Source of the DNA: a virus
Virus record (IMG/VR): IMGVR_UViG_3300046455_000155
Location: 1-40,051 of that record
Strand: one strand, 5' to 3'
DNA: 40,051 nt
Below are positions 28,196 through 36,195 of this stretch, piece after piece. Below the pieces are notes generated by a model. That model did not search any database. It had not been told where the DNA came from and saw only the letters and a program-made list of their open reading frames with translations. The position numbers and the translations under genes are program-made. The stretch's first letter is position 1, and each line of letters starts with the position of its first letter.

Positions 28196-30799
28196 CTAAA
28201 TGCCGAACGCGGCGAATGTGTCCCTGCGCTTGGTGTCGATACGGTCTGCGACCTCGTGCGGATCCCAGCCGACATTGCCCTTGATGATGACGTCACCCCG
28301 GCCGCCGTGCGCGGCGAGACCATCGCTGCGAGGCGCCGAAGTGACGCCGACGCTCCCCGACAGGCTCGCGGACGTCATAAGGCCCGCCGCGGCAGCCGCA
28401 ACCACGCCATTCTGAGAAGTGATACCGCCAGCGAAGTCTCTGGCGAGCGCCTGCCCGGAGAACGACGTGTAGCCGCTGCCGGAGAACGGGCCGCGCTTGG
28501 CTGGCGAGTGGGGGAAGAACTGTTTAGCGACATCGAGGACGCCGCCGACAGCGTCACCAATTGCCCCGACCATGCCCTTGATGCCGTCGATGAAGCCTTG
28601 GATGAGGGCTTGGCCGGCGCCGATCAGCAGCGAGCCGAGGTTCCCGAGTGTGCCGAGGATCCTGGCGGGCAGTCCGGAGAAGAACCCGATAAGCCCGCCG
28701 ATGAACCCGCCGACGCCGCTAGTCACGTTGTTCCATGTGCTCGCGAAGAACCGCCCGACACCGCTTAGTGCTGAGCTCACGAGCGAGAACACCAGACTCA
28801 TGCCAGCGCCGATTACCGAGCCGACGATCCGGATCGCACCGCCGACAACAGCGACGATGGTGTTCCAGATCCCGCCGAAAATGTTCCCGATACCCTGCCA
28901 AACCTGCGACCAGTTCCCCGAGATGATGCCAGTAACAACCTGGATGATGCCCATGACGATCTGCATGGCCGTACCGATGACCTGCGCGATCACACTAAAG
29001 ACGGTCACCACTACCGGCATGAGCGCCTGAATGATCGGAATCAGCAGCGTGGCGAGCATGGTCACGAGCGGGACGATCGCCGAAACGACGGCGCCGAAGA
29101 TCGTCACGACCATCGGCATAACAGTGGTGATGAGATTCAGGAATACCGGCGCCAACTGCGCGATAAGCTGCGTCACAAGCTGCCCTACGACGCCGACGAC
29201 CTGGGCGATTACCGGCGCGAGCTGCGCGAACAGTCCGGCGAGCATCCCAACCATTGTCAGGACTGCCGGCATTACCGCGACGAATACCCCCGCGAGCGTG
29301 ACAGACAGCATGTTCGACAGTTCGAGGAACGTCGGCATCAGCGCTGTCAGCGCCCCAGTCAGAGCCCCGCCGAGCGACGTGGCGAGGGTGCCTATCAGGT
29401 CGACGATCTGCGGCAGGACAGGCAGTAGCGCCCCGAAGATCATTTGGAGCGGTGAGAACGCGGACCATACCTGCAGGAGTTGCGGGACCAGACCGGCGAG
29501 CACCGGGCCGAGCTGCCCGAAGACCTGCCCGACGAGCGGGGCGATGGCCATGAAACCCTCGCGGATATTGAACAGGACGTCGACAACGCCACTGTCCGCG
29601 AGGCTGTTAAAGAGGTCGCCTGATCCGGCGAACTTTCCGCCGAAGAGAACCCCGGCGAGGATGCCCGCGGCTTGACCTGCCACCGAGAATTTCTCGGTCA
29701 CGGAATCCATATTGTCAGCGAGGAAACCCATGCCCTTGCCGGCGAGGTTGAACACCGCCGTGCCGACCGGCTCCAGCGCGAGCAGCGCTTTGTTCTTGAT
29801 GAGCTGCCAAGACTCGGCGGCGTCGGCTGTCTCCTTGCCGAGCCCGAGGATGGTGTCAGAGGACAACCCGGCCGAGGCGGTCAGGTCGTCCAGCTTGATC
29901 TTCCCGGACTGCAGCGCGCCGACGAACTGTGAGGCCCCCTTGGTGCCGAAGACCTTCGACGCCAGGTTCAACGCGCCGGCCGTGTCGCCCTTCTTGACGA
30001 ACTCGCCGAGCTCCCCGGTGACGCGCTTGAACGCGGCCCGCGGCTCCTCGCCATTCTTCGCGAGCGTGACAAGGCTCTTACCCATCGAGGCCATGACAGC
30101 GCCCGTGTTGAGCCCAGCCTTTGAGAGCGTGCCAGCCAGTGCCGCGGTGTCATTGAATCCGAAGCCAAGGTTTTTGAGCGGGGCCGCGCTGGTCTGGACC
30201 TGCGCGGCGAGTTCATTCATGCCGACGCCGGTAGCCTGGGAGACCCTGAATAGGGAGTCCATGGCGCCCTCGACCTTGCTGCCCTCGATGCCGAAGGCAG
30301 AGAACGCGGCCGTCGTCGTGTTGATGTCGACGTCCTGGCCGAGGATGTTCCCGGCCTGGATGTACTGCTGCGCGACGGTGGAGAGGGTGTCGCCGGAGAG
30401 CCCGAGTCGCTGATTCAGCGCCGTTACCGTTGAGCCGGCTTTCTCGAAGCTCGTCGGGACTTCGGTGCCTACCTGCTGGGCAATGCCGACTAGCCCGTCA
30501 AGAGCTGCGCCGGTCGCCCCGGTGCCGACGCGGATCGTGTCCGTGACGTCATCAAAGACGGCGCCGACCTTGTAGAGGCCAACCGCGGCGCCGCCGACAG
30601 CAGCGGCGCCAGCGGCAACGCCGACAGCCGCCGCGGACAACGCCCCAGCGAACCCGCCAGCGAACAGCCCGCCGGACTTCTTGCCCGCATTGTCAGCCTC
30701 GCCGCCGGCCGGGGCAAACGCCTCGGCGATCTTCCCCTGTACACCCTGCATGGTCGGCACGAGGGAGACGTAGGCGGTTGCCAGTTCGACGTTAGACAC
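28196..30799 (-). CDS. Tail tape measure protein
   Basis: An 867-aa protein. N-terminal VSLVPTMQGVQGKIAEAF and Gly/Ala-rich hydrophobic part, then a TP901-type core (TEVPTSFEKAGSTVTALNQR to about 330), a long hydrophobic helical region (about 400-650, many LIPIIQALMPVVVT-like repeats), and a Gly-rich end with FPHSPAKRGPFSGSG. It sets tail length; by the usual rule of about 1.5 angstrom per residue this gives roughly 130 nm, a siphovirus tail (inference). GTG start with AGAGG upstream. Confidence 0.96.
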   Translation of the reverse strand: MSNVELATAYVSLVPTMQGVQGKIAEAFAPAGGEADNAGKKSGGLFAGGFAGALSAAAVGVAAGAAAVGGAAVGLYKVGAVFDDVTDTIRVGTGATGAALDGLVGIAQQVGTEVPTSFEKAGSTVTALNQRLGLSGDTLSTVAQQYIQAGNILGQDVDINTTTAAFSAFGIEGSKVEGAMDSLFRVSQATGVGMNELAAQVQTSAAPLKNLGFGFNDTAALAGTLSKAGLNTGAVMASMGKSLVTLAKNGEEPRAAFKRVTGELGEFVKKGDTAGALNLASKVFGTKGASQFVGALQSGKIKLDDLTASAGLSSDTILGLGKETADAAESWQLIKNKALLALEPVGTAVFNLAGKGMGFLADNMDSVTEKFSVAGQAAGILAGVLFGGKFAGSGDLFNSLADSGVVDVLFNIREGFMAIAPLVGQVFGQLGPVLAGLVPQLLQVWSAFSPLQMIFGALLPVLPQIVDLIGTLATSLGGALTGALTALMPTFLELSNMLSVTLAGVFVAVMPAVLTMVGMLAGLFAQLAPVIAQVVGVVGQLVTQLIAQLAPVFLNLITTVMPMVVTIFGAVVSAIVPLVTMLATLLIPIIQALMPVVVTVFSVIAQVIGTAMQIVMGIIQVVTGIISGNWSQVWQGIGNIFGGIWNTIVAVVGGAIRIVGSVIGAGMSLVFSLVSSALSGVGRFFASTWNNVTSGVGGFIGGLIGFFSGLPARILGTLGNLGSLLIGAGQALIQGFIDGIKGMVGAIGDAVGGVLDVAKQFFPHSPAKRGPFSGSGYTSFSGQALARDFAGGITSQNGVVAAAAAGLMTSASLSGSVGVTSAPRSDGLAAHGGRGDVIIKGNVGWDPHEVADRIDTKRRDTFAAFGI

Positions 30800-30807
30800 G
30801 CGGACCT

Positions 30808-31203
30808 CTATTCAGTTGCTTGTTGGCGTGCTTTCTGGCGGGCGAGGAACGCTTGGGCCCGGGCGTCCAGCCGTGCGGTGTCGGCGTCCCGTTCCCTGCG
30901 GCCCTTGGGCGGCTCAACCGGCTGGGGAGGGTTGGATCCCTTTTGCCCGTCCTTGGTGCGCTGCCAGTTGGCGACGTTCGCGGCGTGAAGCTGGAGTGCG
31001 GCGAAGTGCTCGGCCTGCGTCCAAGCCAGCGGGCCTCCATGCTCACGCCACACGGCGGCGCCAGGCGGCAGATTTACCGCTAGGTCCGCCGCGTCGAACA
31101 AGTTGCCGCCCAGCGCCTCGCGGAGGTCCAGCCCGTAGTAGTGCCTAAAGTCGGAGCGGAGCGCCCCGCGATATTCCCGGAGGAAGTACGCGAGGCTTAG
31201 GAG
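30808..31203 (-). CDS. Tail assembly chaperone, frameshift extension (T part)
   Basis: Reading frame joined to the upstream chaperone by a -1 shift at 31203-31209. After the shift it reads LLSLAYFLREYRGALRSDF then HYYGLDLREALGG and DAADLAVNLPPGAAVW, the conserved form of the second actinophage chaperone, ending in a basic tail (RLDARAQAFLARQKARQQ). No good independent start exists before the conserved part. The fusion would be 225 aa. It binds the tape measure during tail assembly and is absent from the virion in known cases. Confidence 0.88.
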   Translation of the reverse strand, partial: LLSLAYFLREYRGALRSDFRHYYGLDLREALGGNLFDAADLAVNLPPGAAVWREHGGPLAWTQAEHFAALQLHAANVANWQRTKDGQKGSNPPQPVEPPKGRRERDADTARLDARAQAFLARQKARQQATE

Positions 31204-31484
31204 TTTCCCGCGGCCTTAGACGCTTCGCCCCACGCGTCGAGGATGTCCTTGTATTTCCGCACGGGAAGGGTTTTGATCTGGTCCCAGCCGGTGGGGCCGA
31301 GCAGTGCCTTGAGGAACGTGTGCAGATGGCCGGCGCTGAGGGCCTCCATCGTCTCGCCCGTGACGGCGTCACCATCCGCGACGAGATGCAGGCCGTCGTA
31401 ATCGAACTCGACAATCTGCGCGTCGAGGTCGGCTTCGGCCTTGGGGGCGAGGCGGTCCTGGGGTTTCTTAGGTGCTGATGCCAT
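31197..31484 (-). CDS. Tail assembly chaperone (G part)
   Basis: A 95-aa protein starting MASAPKKPQDRLAPKAEADL, with AQIVEFDYDGLHLVADGDAV and FLKALLGPTGWDQIKTLPV, the pattern of the first chaperone of siphoviruses. It lies just upstream of the tape measure gene, where lambda G/GT genes lie. It ends GEASKAAGNS three codons after the slippery site GGGAAAC. Most ribosomes would make this short form, a few the fusion. Confidence 0.88.
   Translation of the reverse strand: MASAPKKPQDRLAPKAEADLDAQIVEFDYDGLHLVADGDAVTGETMEALSAGHLHTFLKALLGPTGWDQIKTLPVRKYKDILDAWGEASKAAGNS
31203..31209 (-). promoter_or_regulatory. -1 ribosomal frameshift site GGGAAAC
   Basis: In the chaperone frame the codons are GCG GGA AAC, so the heptamer G-GGA-AAC has the canonical X-XXY-YYZ phase. 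The 0-frame stop TAA follows one codon later; the -1 frame stays open for 131 codons with conserved chaperone sequence. Confidence 0.85.
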
Positions 31485-31494
31485 GGTGGTTTCC

Positions 31495-31698
31495 TTACTT
31501 CGCGGTGGTTTCGTCGGCGGGAATAACCTCTAGGGTTTCCGCCCACATCTTGAATGTCAGGCCGGGGATCTCGTTGTCGGCGGCGAGGCCGGATACGTCG
31601 ACGCCATCTGCGCTGATGTACCAGGGGAACTCTTCGCCGTCGATAAAGAGCTTGTTGCAGCGCAGATCGAGCAGCGCCTTTTTCGGCAGGGAAGGCAT
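31495..31698 (-). CDS. Small tail-region protein
   Basis: A 67-aa protein: MPSLPKKALLDLRCNKLFID, then EEFPWYISADGVDVSGLAAD and LTFKMWAETLEVIPA. Beta-rich, acidic, between the major tail protein and the chaperones. CAGGAGA lies six bases before the ATG. Such small genes recur here in actinophages; role unknown. Confidence 0.78.
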   Translation of the reverse strand: MPSLPKKALLDLRCNKLFIDGEEFPWYISADGVDVSGLAADNEIPGLTFKMWAETLEVIPADETTAK

Positions 31699-31740
31699 GG
31701 TGGTTTCTCCTGGAGTCTTCGTGGCGGTTTCATTTGGTAA

Positions 31741-31781
31741 GGCGGGCGGGGGAAACCACCACGGAAAACACCCCGCCCGCC
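31741..31781. terminator. 11-bp hairpin after the major tail gene
   Basis: GGCGGGCGGGG (31741-31751) pairs perfectly with CCCCGCCCGCC (31771-31781) around a 19-base loop. It follows the major tail gene by seven bases. Without a T-run, partial termination or mRNA 3'-end protection is likely, which would raise tail protein over downstream products. Confidence 0.55.
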
Positions 31782-31787
31782 AGTCTG

Positions 31788-32333
31788 TTAGGCCGAGGCG
31801 AGAGCCGGGTTGTTCGAGATGATTTCGAAGTTGCCGTAGATCGTGAACGTGAACTCGTACATGGTCATGTCGGTGTTCTTGTGGCTGATCGTGCCCGTGC
31901 CGGTAACTTCGGCGCGGGCGATGGCGTAGCGCTTCGTCACGTCATCGTCGATGAAGTCGACGACCATGGCCTTCTCGTTCGAGTTGGCGCCGCCAGGGAC
32001 ACTGATCTTCGTGAGGCCGGCCGTGGTGGTGGACGTGCTGCCCGGGTAAAGGAGCCCCAGCGCGATCGCCGTCTCCTCAAGGCAGACGACCTTGATGGTG
32101 TCCTTCACGCCGGAGACCTTGGAGCGGACAATCGTGCCGCCCTGCCACGCCGTGAAGTCAGTCGAGGACGACTCGCGGGTGATGTCGACGCCGTCCTCAC
32201 TGAGCCAGCCGAGATCCTGGAACGCGGCGGCGGGTGCGGCCAGATCGACGGGCAGCGTGGTCCCCTTCGGCGCCAGGTAGACGACGCTGTCCTGGTCACC
32301 GTAAATCCGGATGTTGGCGAGGTTCTTGGTCAT
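31788..32333 (-). CDS. Major tail protein
   Basis: A 181-aa protein starting MTKNLANIRIYGDQDSVVYL, with FQDLGWLSEDGVDITRESSS, KVSGVKDTIKVVCLEE and MTMYEFTFTIYGNFEIISNN. This is the tube protein pattern of siphoviruses (beta-sandwich, DGV/DITRE loop). It is placed between head-tail completion genes and the chaperones. A hairpin follows immediately. Confidence 0.9.
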   Translation of the reverse strand: MTKNLANIRIYGDQDSVVYLAPKGTTLPVDLAAPAAAFQDLGWLSEDGVDITRESSSTDFTAWQGGTIVRSKVSGVKDTIKVVCLEETAIALGLLYPGSTSTTTAGLTKISVPGGANSNEKAMVVDFIDDDVTKRYAIARAEVTGTGTISHKNTDMTMYEFTFTIYGNFEIISNNPALASA

Positions 32334-32482
32334 TTGGCGTTCTCCTTCTCAGTGTCCGCGGCACGAGCGGCGCCGAGGAGGATCAGTTCACGTCCGGTAA
32401 GTTCCGGAACGGTCAGGGTGGTGTCCGGTTTGTGGGACTTGCCGGCGGCGTCAGTCCATTCCCGGGCGAGAGTGATCTTCAC
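32330..32482 (-). CDS. 50-aa small tail-region protein
   Basis: From GTG at 32482 with AGGAG seven bases upstream; the TGA overlaps the major tail start as ATGA. The product begins MKITLAREWTDAAGKSHKPD and continues LTVPELTGRELILLGAARA. It resembles the short phage proteins (K-x-x-L, His-x-x-G, then P-x-L end) found between connector and tail genes, a recollection only. Confidence 0.72.
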   Translation of the reverse strand: MKITLAREWTDAAGKSHKPDTTLTVPELTGRELILLGAARAADTEKENAK

Positions 32483-32490
32483 TAGTGCTC

Positions 32491-32877
32491 CTAGATGGGT
32501 TGTTTCCCGCGGATTTGGACCACGGCGGTAAGGGTGTAGCGGGCAAGCTCGGATGAAGGGTCTGGAAGGTTCGCCGGGCCACCGAACTCGGTGACCGACT
32601 TGACTGCCCAGCCGTCCAGTTCAGTTCCGGGCAGGTCTGCCAGTGCGCGGCGGGCCCTGCCCAATAGGGCAAGCGCGGCGGTCTCGCGGGCGCTGTACGC
32701 CTCGACGGTCACCTGCGGGCTGTCAGTGACCCGCGTCGGCGCCGGGCCGCCAGTGCGCAACACGCGGACGAATGCGGACGACGTAGCCGCACGGGTGCCC
32801 ACCGGGACGCCGAGTACCGCCGTCAGGTGAGTGCAGAGCAGATCCTCGATGTCAGGGAATGCCAAGGTCTGGGCCAT
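32491..32877 (-). CDS. Tail terminator-like protein
   Basis: A 128-aa protein, MAQTLAFPDIEDLLCTHLTA, with VRVLRTGGPAPTRVTDSPQV, EAYSARETAALALLGRARRA and a final VVQIRGK. This is the form of siphovirus tail completion proteins (lambda gpU-like), which cap the tail before joining. It lies just upstream of the major tail gene, as expected. Assigned by order and pattern. Confidence 0.75.
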   Translation of the reverse strand: MAQTLAFPDIEDLLCTHLTAVLGVPVGTRAATSSAFVRVLRTGGPAPTRVTDSPQVTVEAYSARETAALALLGRARRALADLPGTELDGWAVKSVTEFGGPANLPDPSSELARYTLTAVVQIRGKQPI

Positions 32878-32880
32878 GCG

Positions 32881-33132
32881 CTACCCCCTGCCTGCGTCGA
32901 TAGCCTTCGTCAGTGCCCGGTCGACGGCCTCGGCCTTGCGGGCGTGGCTCGTGGCGGTGATGACCGAGGCGCGTGCGCGGGTCTTACCGACCCGGACAGA
33001 CGCCTCCATGCCTTCACCAGCCGCCGCCGCGATCCGCTCAGCCTTCGCCAGCAAAAGCGCTTGTACCCCGCCGGACTGCAGAAGCGCCAGAATGCCGGCG
33101 GAGTTGATGTCGATGCGTACCTTGCTAGCCAC
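32881..33132 (-). CDS. Neck/connector region protein
   Basis: An 83-aa protein, MASKVRIDINSAGILALLQS, with AERIAAAAGEGMEASVRVGK and ending AVDRALTKAIDAGRG. The short helical pattern fits the HK97 gp10-like neck proteins encoded at this place. It overlaps the stopper gene end by eight bases. Confidence 0.75.
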   Translation of the reverse strand: MASKVRIDINSAGILALLQSGGVQALLLAKAERIAAAAGEGMEASVRVGKTRARASVITATSHARKAEAVDRALTKAIDAGRG

Positions 33133-33469
33133 GGTCGGACCACCGCTGGAGCAGCAACTTCGTGGATGAGACCCGGCCGGTCGGTGATTTCCAGCGCTCC
33201 GGTTCCCCGATCACGCTGTAATCCCCGGACGGCAAACGGATCTTGTCCGTCGCGCTCACGTCCGCGTCGTAGGGCCCATAAGCCGTCCAAGCGACCTGCA
33301 CTGCCTGACGGTTCTGCAAGTCCTCGGCGGACGCGCCAGGCTGCAAAGACCAGCCAGCCAGCGGGACCTCGGGCGCGTTGTCCCAGTCCGCAACATCCGA
33401 ACCGTGATCCTTGACCAGCGGCGCCCGGAGGCGGATGAGGGTTTCGGTAGCGAAGCTCACGATCGGCAC
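33125..33469 (-). CDS. Head-closure (stopper)-like protein
   Basis: A 114-aa protein, GTG start overlapping the upstream TAG: VSFATETLIRLRAPLVKDHG, then APEVPLAGWSLQPGASAEDL, WTAYGPYDADVSATDKIRLP and YSVIGEPERW. This is a small beta-barrel pattern of head-tail stoppers. Order (adaptor, stopper, neck, terminator, tube) supports the call. Confidence 0.78.
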   Translation of the reverse strand: MPIVSFATETLIRLRAPLVKDHGSDVADWDNAPEVPLAGWSLQPGASAEDLQNRQAVQVAWTAYGPYDADVSATDKIRLPSGDYSVIGEPERWKSPTGRVSSTKLLLQRWSDRG

Positions 33470-33984
33470 TAGAGCGCCCCCCCGATTCGGTAGTTGTCCA
33501 GCATTCGGCGCTCATGGTCCATGAGGACCACGCCGCCGGAGACGCCGGGCGCCGTCAGAGACATCGACAAAGAAACAGCGCCGGCCTGCTCCCGAACAAC
33601 GCCAGTCGGCGAAGCGGAAGCGCGGGCCGCGATGGCGCGGACAATGGCGACGACGTCGGGCGCCTCATCGAAGCCATGGCGGACGGTGAGCTTCACGGCG
33701 CGGAGCTTGTCAGGCCAGCGGCAGGACGCCCGGACGAACCCAGCCTCGGACCATTCCAGCGTGGCCGGATCCAACGTCACGCCGTCGCACTCCGCGGCCG
33801 TGATGTCCACAACGCGGAGCGACTTGATGAACAGTGACGCGGTCCCGGAACCGTCGAGGACTAGGTCCTGCGTGATGACCGGCGCGATATGCCAGCCGCA
33901 ATACTTCCGTACCGCAGCCTCAGCCGCCGCGAGATCCTGCGCCGGGTCAGCGTTTGCGGTCGACAGCAGGCTTGGGATCTCCAT
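33469..33984 (-). CDS. Head-tail connector (gp6-like adaptor)
   Basis: A 171-aa protein, MEIPSLLSTANADPAQDLAA, with AAVRKYCGWHIAPVITQDLV, CDGVTLDPATLEWSEAGFVR and KLTVRHGFDEAPDVVAIVRA, and MDHERRMLDNYR at the end. This matches the HK97 gp6-type adaptor ring that binds below the portal. The start lies 38 bases inside the end of the 57-aa gene. Confidence 0.83.
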   Translation of the reverse strand: MEIPSLLSTANADPAQDLAAAEAAVRKYCGWHIAPVITQDLVLDGSGTASLFIKSLRVVDITAAECDGVTLDPATLEWSEAGFVRASCRWPDKLRAVKLTVRHGFDEAPDVVAIVRAIAARASASPTGVVREQAGAVSLSMSLTAPGVSGGVVLMDHERRMLDNYRIGGAL

Positions 33985-34120
33985 CGTCTACCGCCTTGTT
34001 CTTGGGTGTCACTGACTTATTGGCGGGCTTCTCACCCTTGACCTCGACAGCGCCGTCCGGCACGTCGGAGTCGTCGAACTGGTAGGTAGCGCCGTTGTAT
34101 TCGTAATTCTTCAAAGCCAT
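33947..34120 (-). CDS. 57-aa protein after major capsid
   Basis: Starts MALKNYEYNGATYQFDDSDV with GGAAGG upstream; the second half is Lys/Asp-rich (KGEKPANKSVTPKNKAVDD). It lies between capsid and adaptor genes, a place where small head proteins are common. No function known. Confidence 0.72.
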   Translation of the reverse strand: MALKNYEYNGATYQFDDSDVPDGAVEVKGEKPANKSVTPKNKAVDDGDPKPAVDRKR

Positions 34121-34140
34121 GGGGATGCCTTCCGGGGAAG

Positions 34141-34172
34141 GTGCGGGCGCCGGGGTTAGCCGGCGCCCGCAC
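34141..34172. terminator. 13-bp hairpin after major capsid gene
   Basis: GTGCGGGCGCCGG (34141-34153) pairs perfectly with CCGGCGCCCGCAC (34160-34172), loop GGTTAG, 15 bases after the capsid stop. No T-run on the minus strand; either a GC-type terminator or an mRNA stabiliser that favours capsid output. Confidence 0.65.
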
Positions 34173-34187
34173 AATCAGATCGAACCG

Positions 34188-35390
34188 TTACGCGACAGGC
34201 GTGATCGTGGTCTTCACGAAGCCAGCCGGACGACGGACAGCCAGCGCCAGGCGGCGCTCGGCACGAACCGTGATGCGGTTGTTCGTGAAGTCGTTGCCTT
34301 CGGTGTTCGTGGCCTCGACGCGGACGCCGCCCTTGGAAACGACCGAACCGGCCTGACCGAACGCGCCCACGAGCACAGTGCCCGCGGCGATCGCCGGGGT
34401 AACGACGGTCTGGAGACCCCACAGCGGGGGCTTCTCCTGGATGTTGCCGTTGCCGTACTGGCCGGCGAAGAATCCGCCGCCGAAATACTGGCCATTGGCA
34501 TCCTTGGACAGCCGCAGCGTCTGGTAATCAGCCGGGCTGATCACGATGCCGTCAGCGGTCAGACCGGATCCGGTTTCGACCTTCGTGATGGCGCGGAAGA
34601 TGGTGTCCTGGGCGTTGTCGCCCGCGGCGGTGGAGCCGCGAACTTCGGTCTGGATACCGACACGGTTCAGGAGGCCGCGGAGGTTGCCGGCGGAACCGGA
34701 GCCGTTGAGGAGCTGATCCTCGATGAAGAGGTTGAGCTGGTACAGCAGGCGGCCGTCGATGGCCGTCTTGAGGAACGGCAGGTCTTCGACCAGTTCGTCG
34801 GATTCCTTGATGAACCCGGCAACCTTGGACAGCGCCTCGGTGACGGCGGTCGGATCGCCGAAGTGGAGCTGCGGCTTCTGGCCGTTCTCCGCAACGAGGC
34901 CGAAGGCGCCTTCAACGAGGGCGGACTCCACAAAGTAAGTCAGCGCGGTACCGGAAATCGCTTCCGAGCCGAGCAGATCCTCGATGGTCAGGCGCCGGCG
35001 AACACCGGTCAGGATGTTCGTGTCGACGCTGGTCAGCGCGTTACCGAAGACGGTCCCGGTGACCTGCACGTCGGAAGAGGCCTTGAACTCCGGGGTGGAG
35101 ACGGTCAGCCGCGATCCGCGCTTGCCCGCCAGGTCGGCGCCAGTGGACTTGACGAAATACTCGCCGAGCGACTTGGCGGCGACAGCCTCGGGAGCCTTGG
35201 GGGCGCCGGCGTCCTTGAACTGCGCGAGCAGCGCATCGCCGTCAGCGATGGACTTCTCACGGATCTGGGCGGACTCGATGTCGGCCTTGATGGTGTCCAG
35301 ACGTGCGGCCTGGTCGGTGGTCAGGGTGTTGTCTTTGGCGGCCTTGATGAGGTCAGCAAGTTCCGCCTTGAGCTCTGCGAGAGTTTTCAC
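34188..35390 (-). CDS. HK97-fold major capsid protein
   Basis: A 400-aa protein, GTG start (GTGA overlap with the protease). The first 60-80 residues (LAELKAELADLIKAAKDNTL) form a coiled-coil delta domain acting as internal scaffold and probably removed by the protease. The shell domain begins near 95 (RGSRLTVSTPEFKASSDVQV), with IEDLLGSEAISGTALTYFVE and the late FTNNRITVRAERRLALAVRR. Typical length and order for HK97-like heads. Confidence 0.95.
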   Translation of the reverse strand: MKTLAELKAELADLIKAAKDNTLTTDQAARLDTIKADIESAQIREKSIADGDALLAQFKDAGAPKAPEAVAAKSLGEYFVKSTGADLAGKRGSRLTVSTPEFKASSDVQVTGTVFGNALTSVDTNILTGVRRRLTIEDLLGSEAISGTALTYFVESALVEGAFGLVAENGQKPQLHFGDPTAVTEALSKVAGFIKESDELVEDLPFLKTAIDGRLLYQLNLFIEDQLLNGSGSAGNLRGLLNRVGIQTEVRGSTAAGDNAQDTIFRAITKVETGSGLTADGIVISPADYQTLRLSKDANGQYFGGGFFAGQYGNGNIQEKPPLWGLQTVVTPAIAAGTVLVGAFGQAGSVVSKGGVRVEATNTEGNDFTNNRITVRAERRLALAVRRPAGFVKTTITPVA

Positions 35391-36142
35391 AGAAGTCCTT
35401 CCATAGAGAGGGCTTTTTGGTAGGTTTCCAATGAGCCGATGTCTACGGCGGGCACCTGGGCGGGCGGTTCCTCAGACTTGGCCGCGGGCGGCTCCTCATC
35501 CTTGACCTGCTGGCCGGGGCTGGCCTTTCCATCGTCATTCGTTGCTGCGTCGAGCAGCGCCTTGAGCGCGGACTTTGCCGCGTCAAGGGCGGAAATCGCC
35601 GTGGTGACGACCTCCGTGTTTTTGGCCGAGAGGACCCGGCCGGCCTTAGCGTCAATGTCGTCAGACTTGGCGCTCAGGAGTTCAGTGGATTGGTTCATTC
35701 CGACGAGCGTCGGGCCGACCTCGTAGAGCTTGAGGGACCGGAGCTCGGTGGCCTTGATCCCGTCGACCTCAACCGGGCCAGAGTCCATCACCGAATAGGC
35801 GAACGAGAACTGAGTAACCCGGCGGCCCTTGAGCAGCTTGAAGACCTGTGCGGCCTTCGGGTTTTCCAGATCAAGCAGGCCCTTCACCAGCAGGCCAGTG
35901 TCGGTCTCGGACGCCTCAAGGACGGATCCGATATGGGAGAACGGGTCGTTGGAGTCGTGGGACCAGACGACGGGGATGGGATCGCCGGCCGCCTTCCACT
36001 CGGTGAGCGTGTCAGCGAAGGCGCCCTTAGCGATGACGTCGCCGCCGGAGTCGACGTTGCCGAACACCGCGACAATGGCCTCGAACTCGCCAGCGTCACC
36101 GCCCGTAGCTTTCACTTGGGCGGAGAGATTCTTAGTCTTCAT
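35387..36142 (-). CDS. HK97-type prohead protease
   Basis: A 251-aa serine protease, ATG with AGGAGG upstream. Catalytic domain about 1-150: GEFEAIVAVFGNVDSGGDVI, His in VVWSHD (about 63), Ser in FSFAYSV (about 116), and ELRSLKLYEVGPTLVGMNQ. The C-terminal 100 residues are Ala/Lys/Pro-rich linker. It cuts the capsid delta domain at maturation. An intrinsic terminator stands between it and the portal gene. Confidence 0.93.
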   Translation of the reverse strand: MKTKNLSAQVKATGGDAGEFEAIVAVFGNVDSGGDVIAKGAFADTLTEWKAAGDPIPVVWSHDSNDPFSHIGSVLEASETDTGLLVKGLLDLENPKAAQVFKLLKGRRVTQFSFAYSVMDSGPVEVDGIKATELRSLKLYEVGPTLVGMNQSTELLSAKSDDIDAKAGRVLSAKNTEVVTTAISALDAAKSALKALLDAATNDDGKASPGQQVKDEEPPAAKSEEPPAQVPAVDIGSLETYQKALSMEGLL

Positions 36143-36157
36143 GTGCCCTCCTGGGCA

Positions 36158-36178
36158 ATAAAAAGACCCCGGAGGGTC
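36158..36178 (-). terminator. Intrinsic terminator between portal and protease
   Basis: On the minus strand GACCC-TCCG-GGGTC followed by TTTTTAT. A short but textbook hairpin in the middle of the head operon, 18 bases after the portal stop and 16 bases before the protease start. It should lower or regulate protease and capsid expression unless antiterminated. Confidence 0.72.
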
Positions 36179-36195
36179 GTCGGGATCAGGTGGGG

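Noticed and set aside
34119-35423. 434-codon open frame on the plus strand
   Set aside because: It is antisense to the major capsid gene; the opposite strand gives a clear HK97 capsid protein. High GC creates such long shadows.
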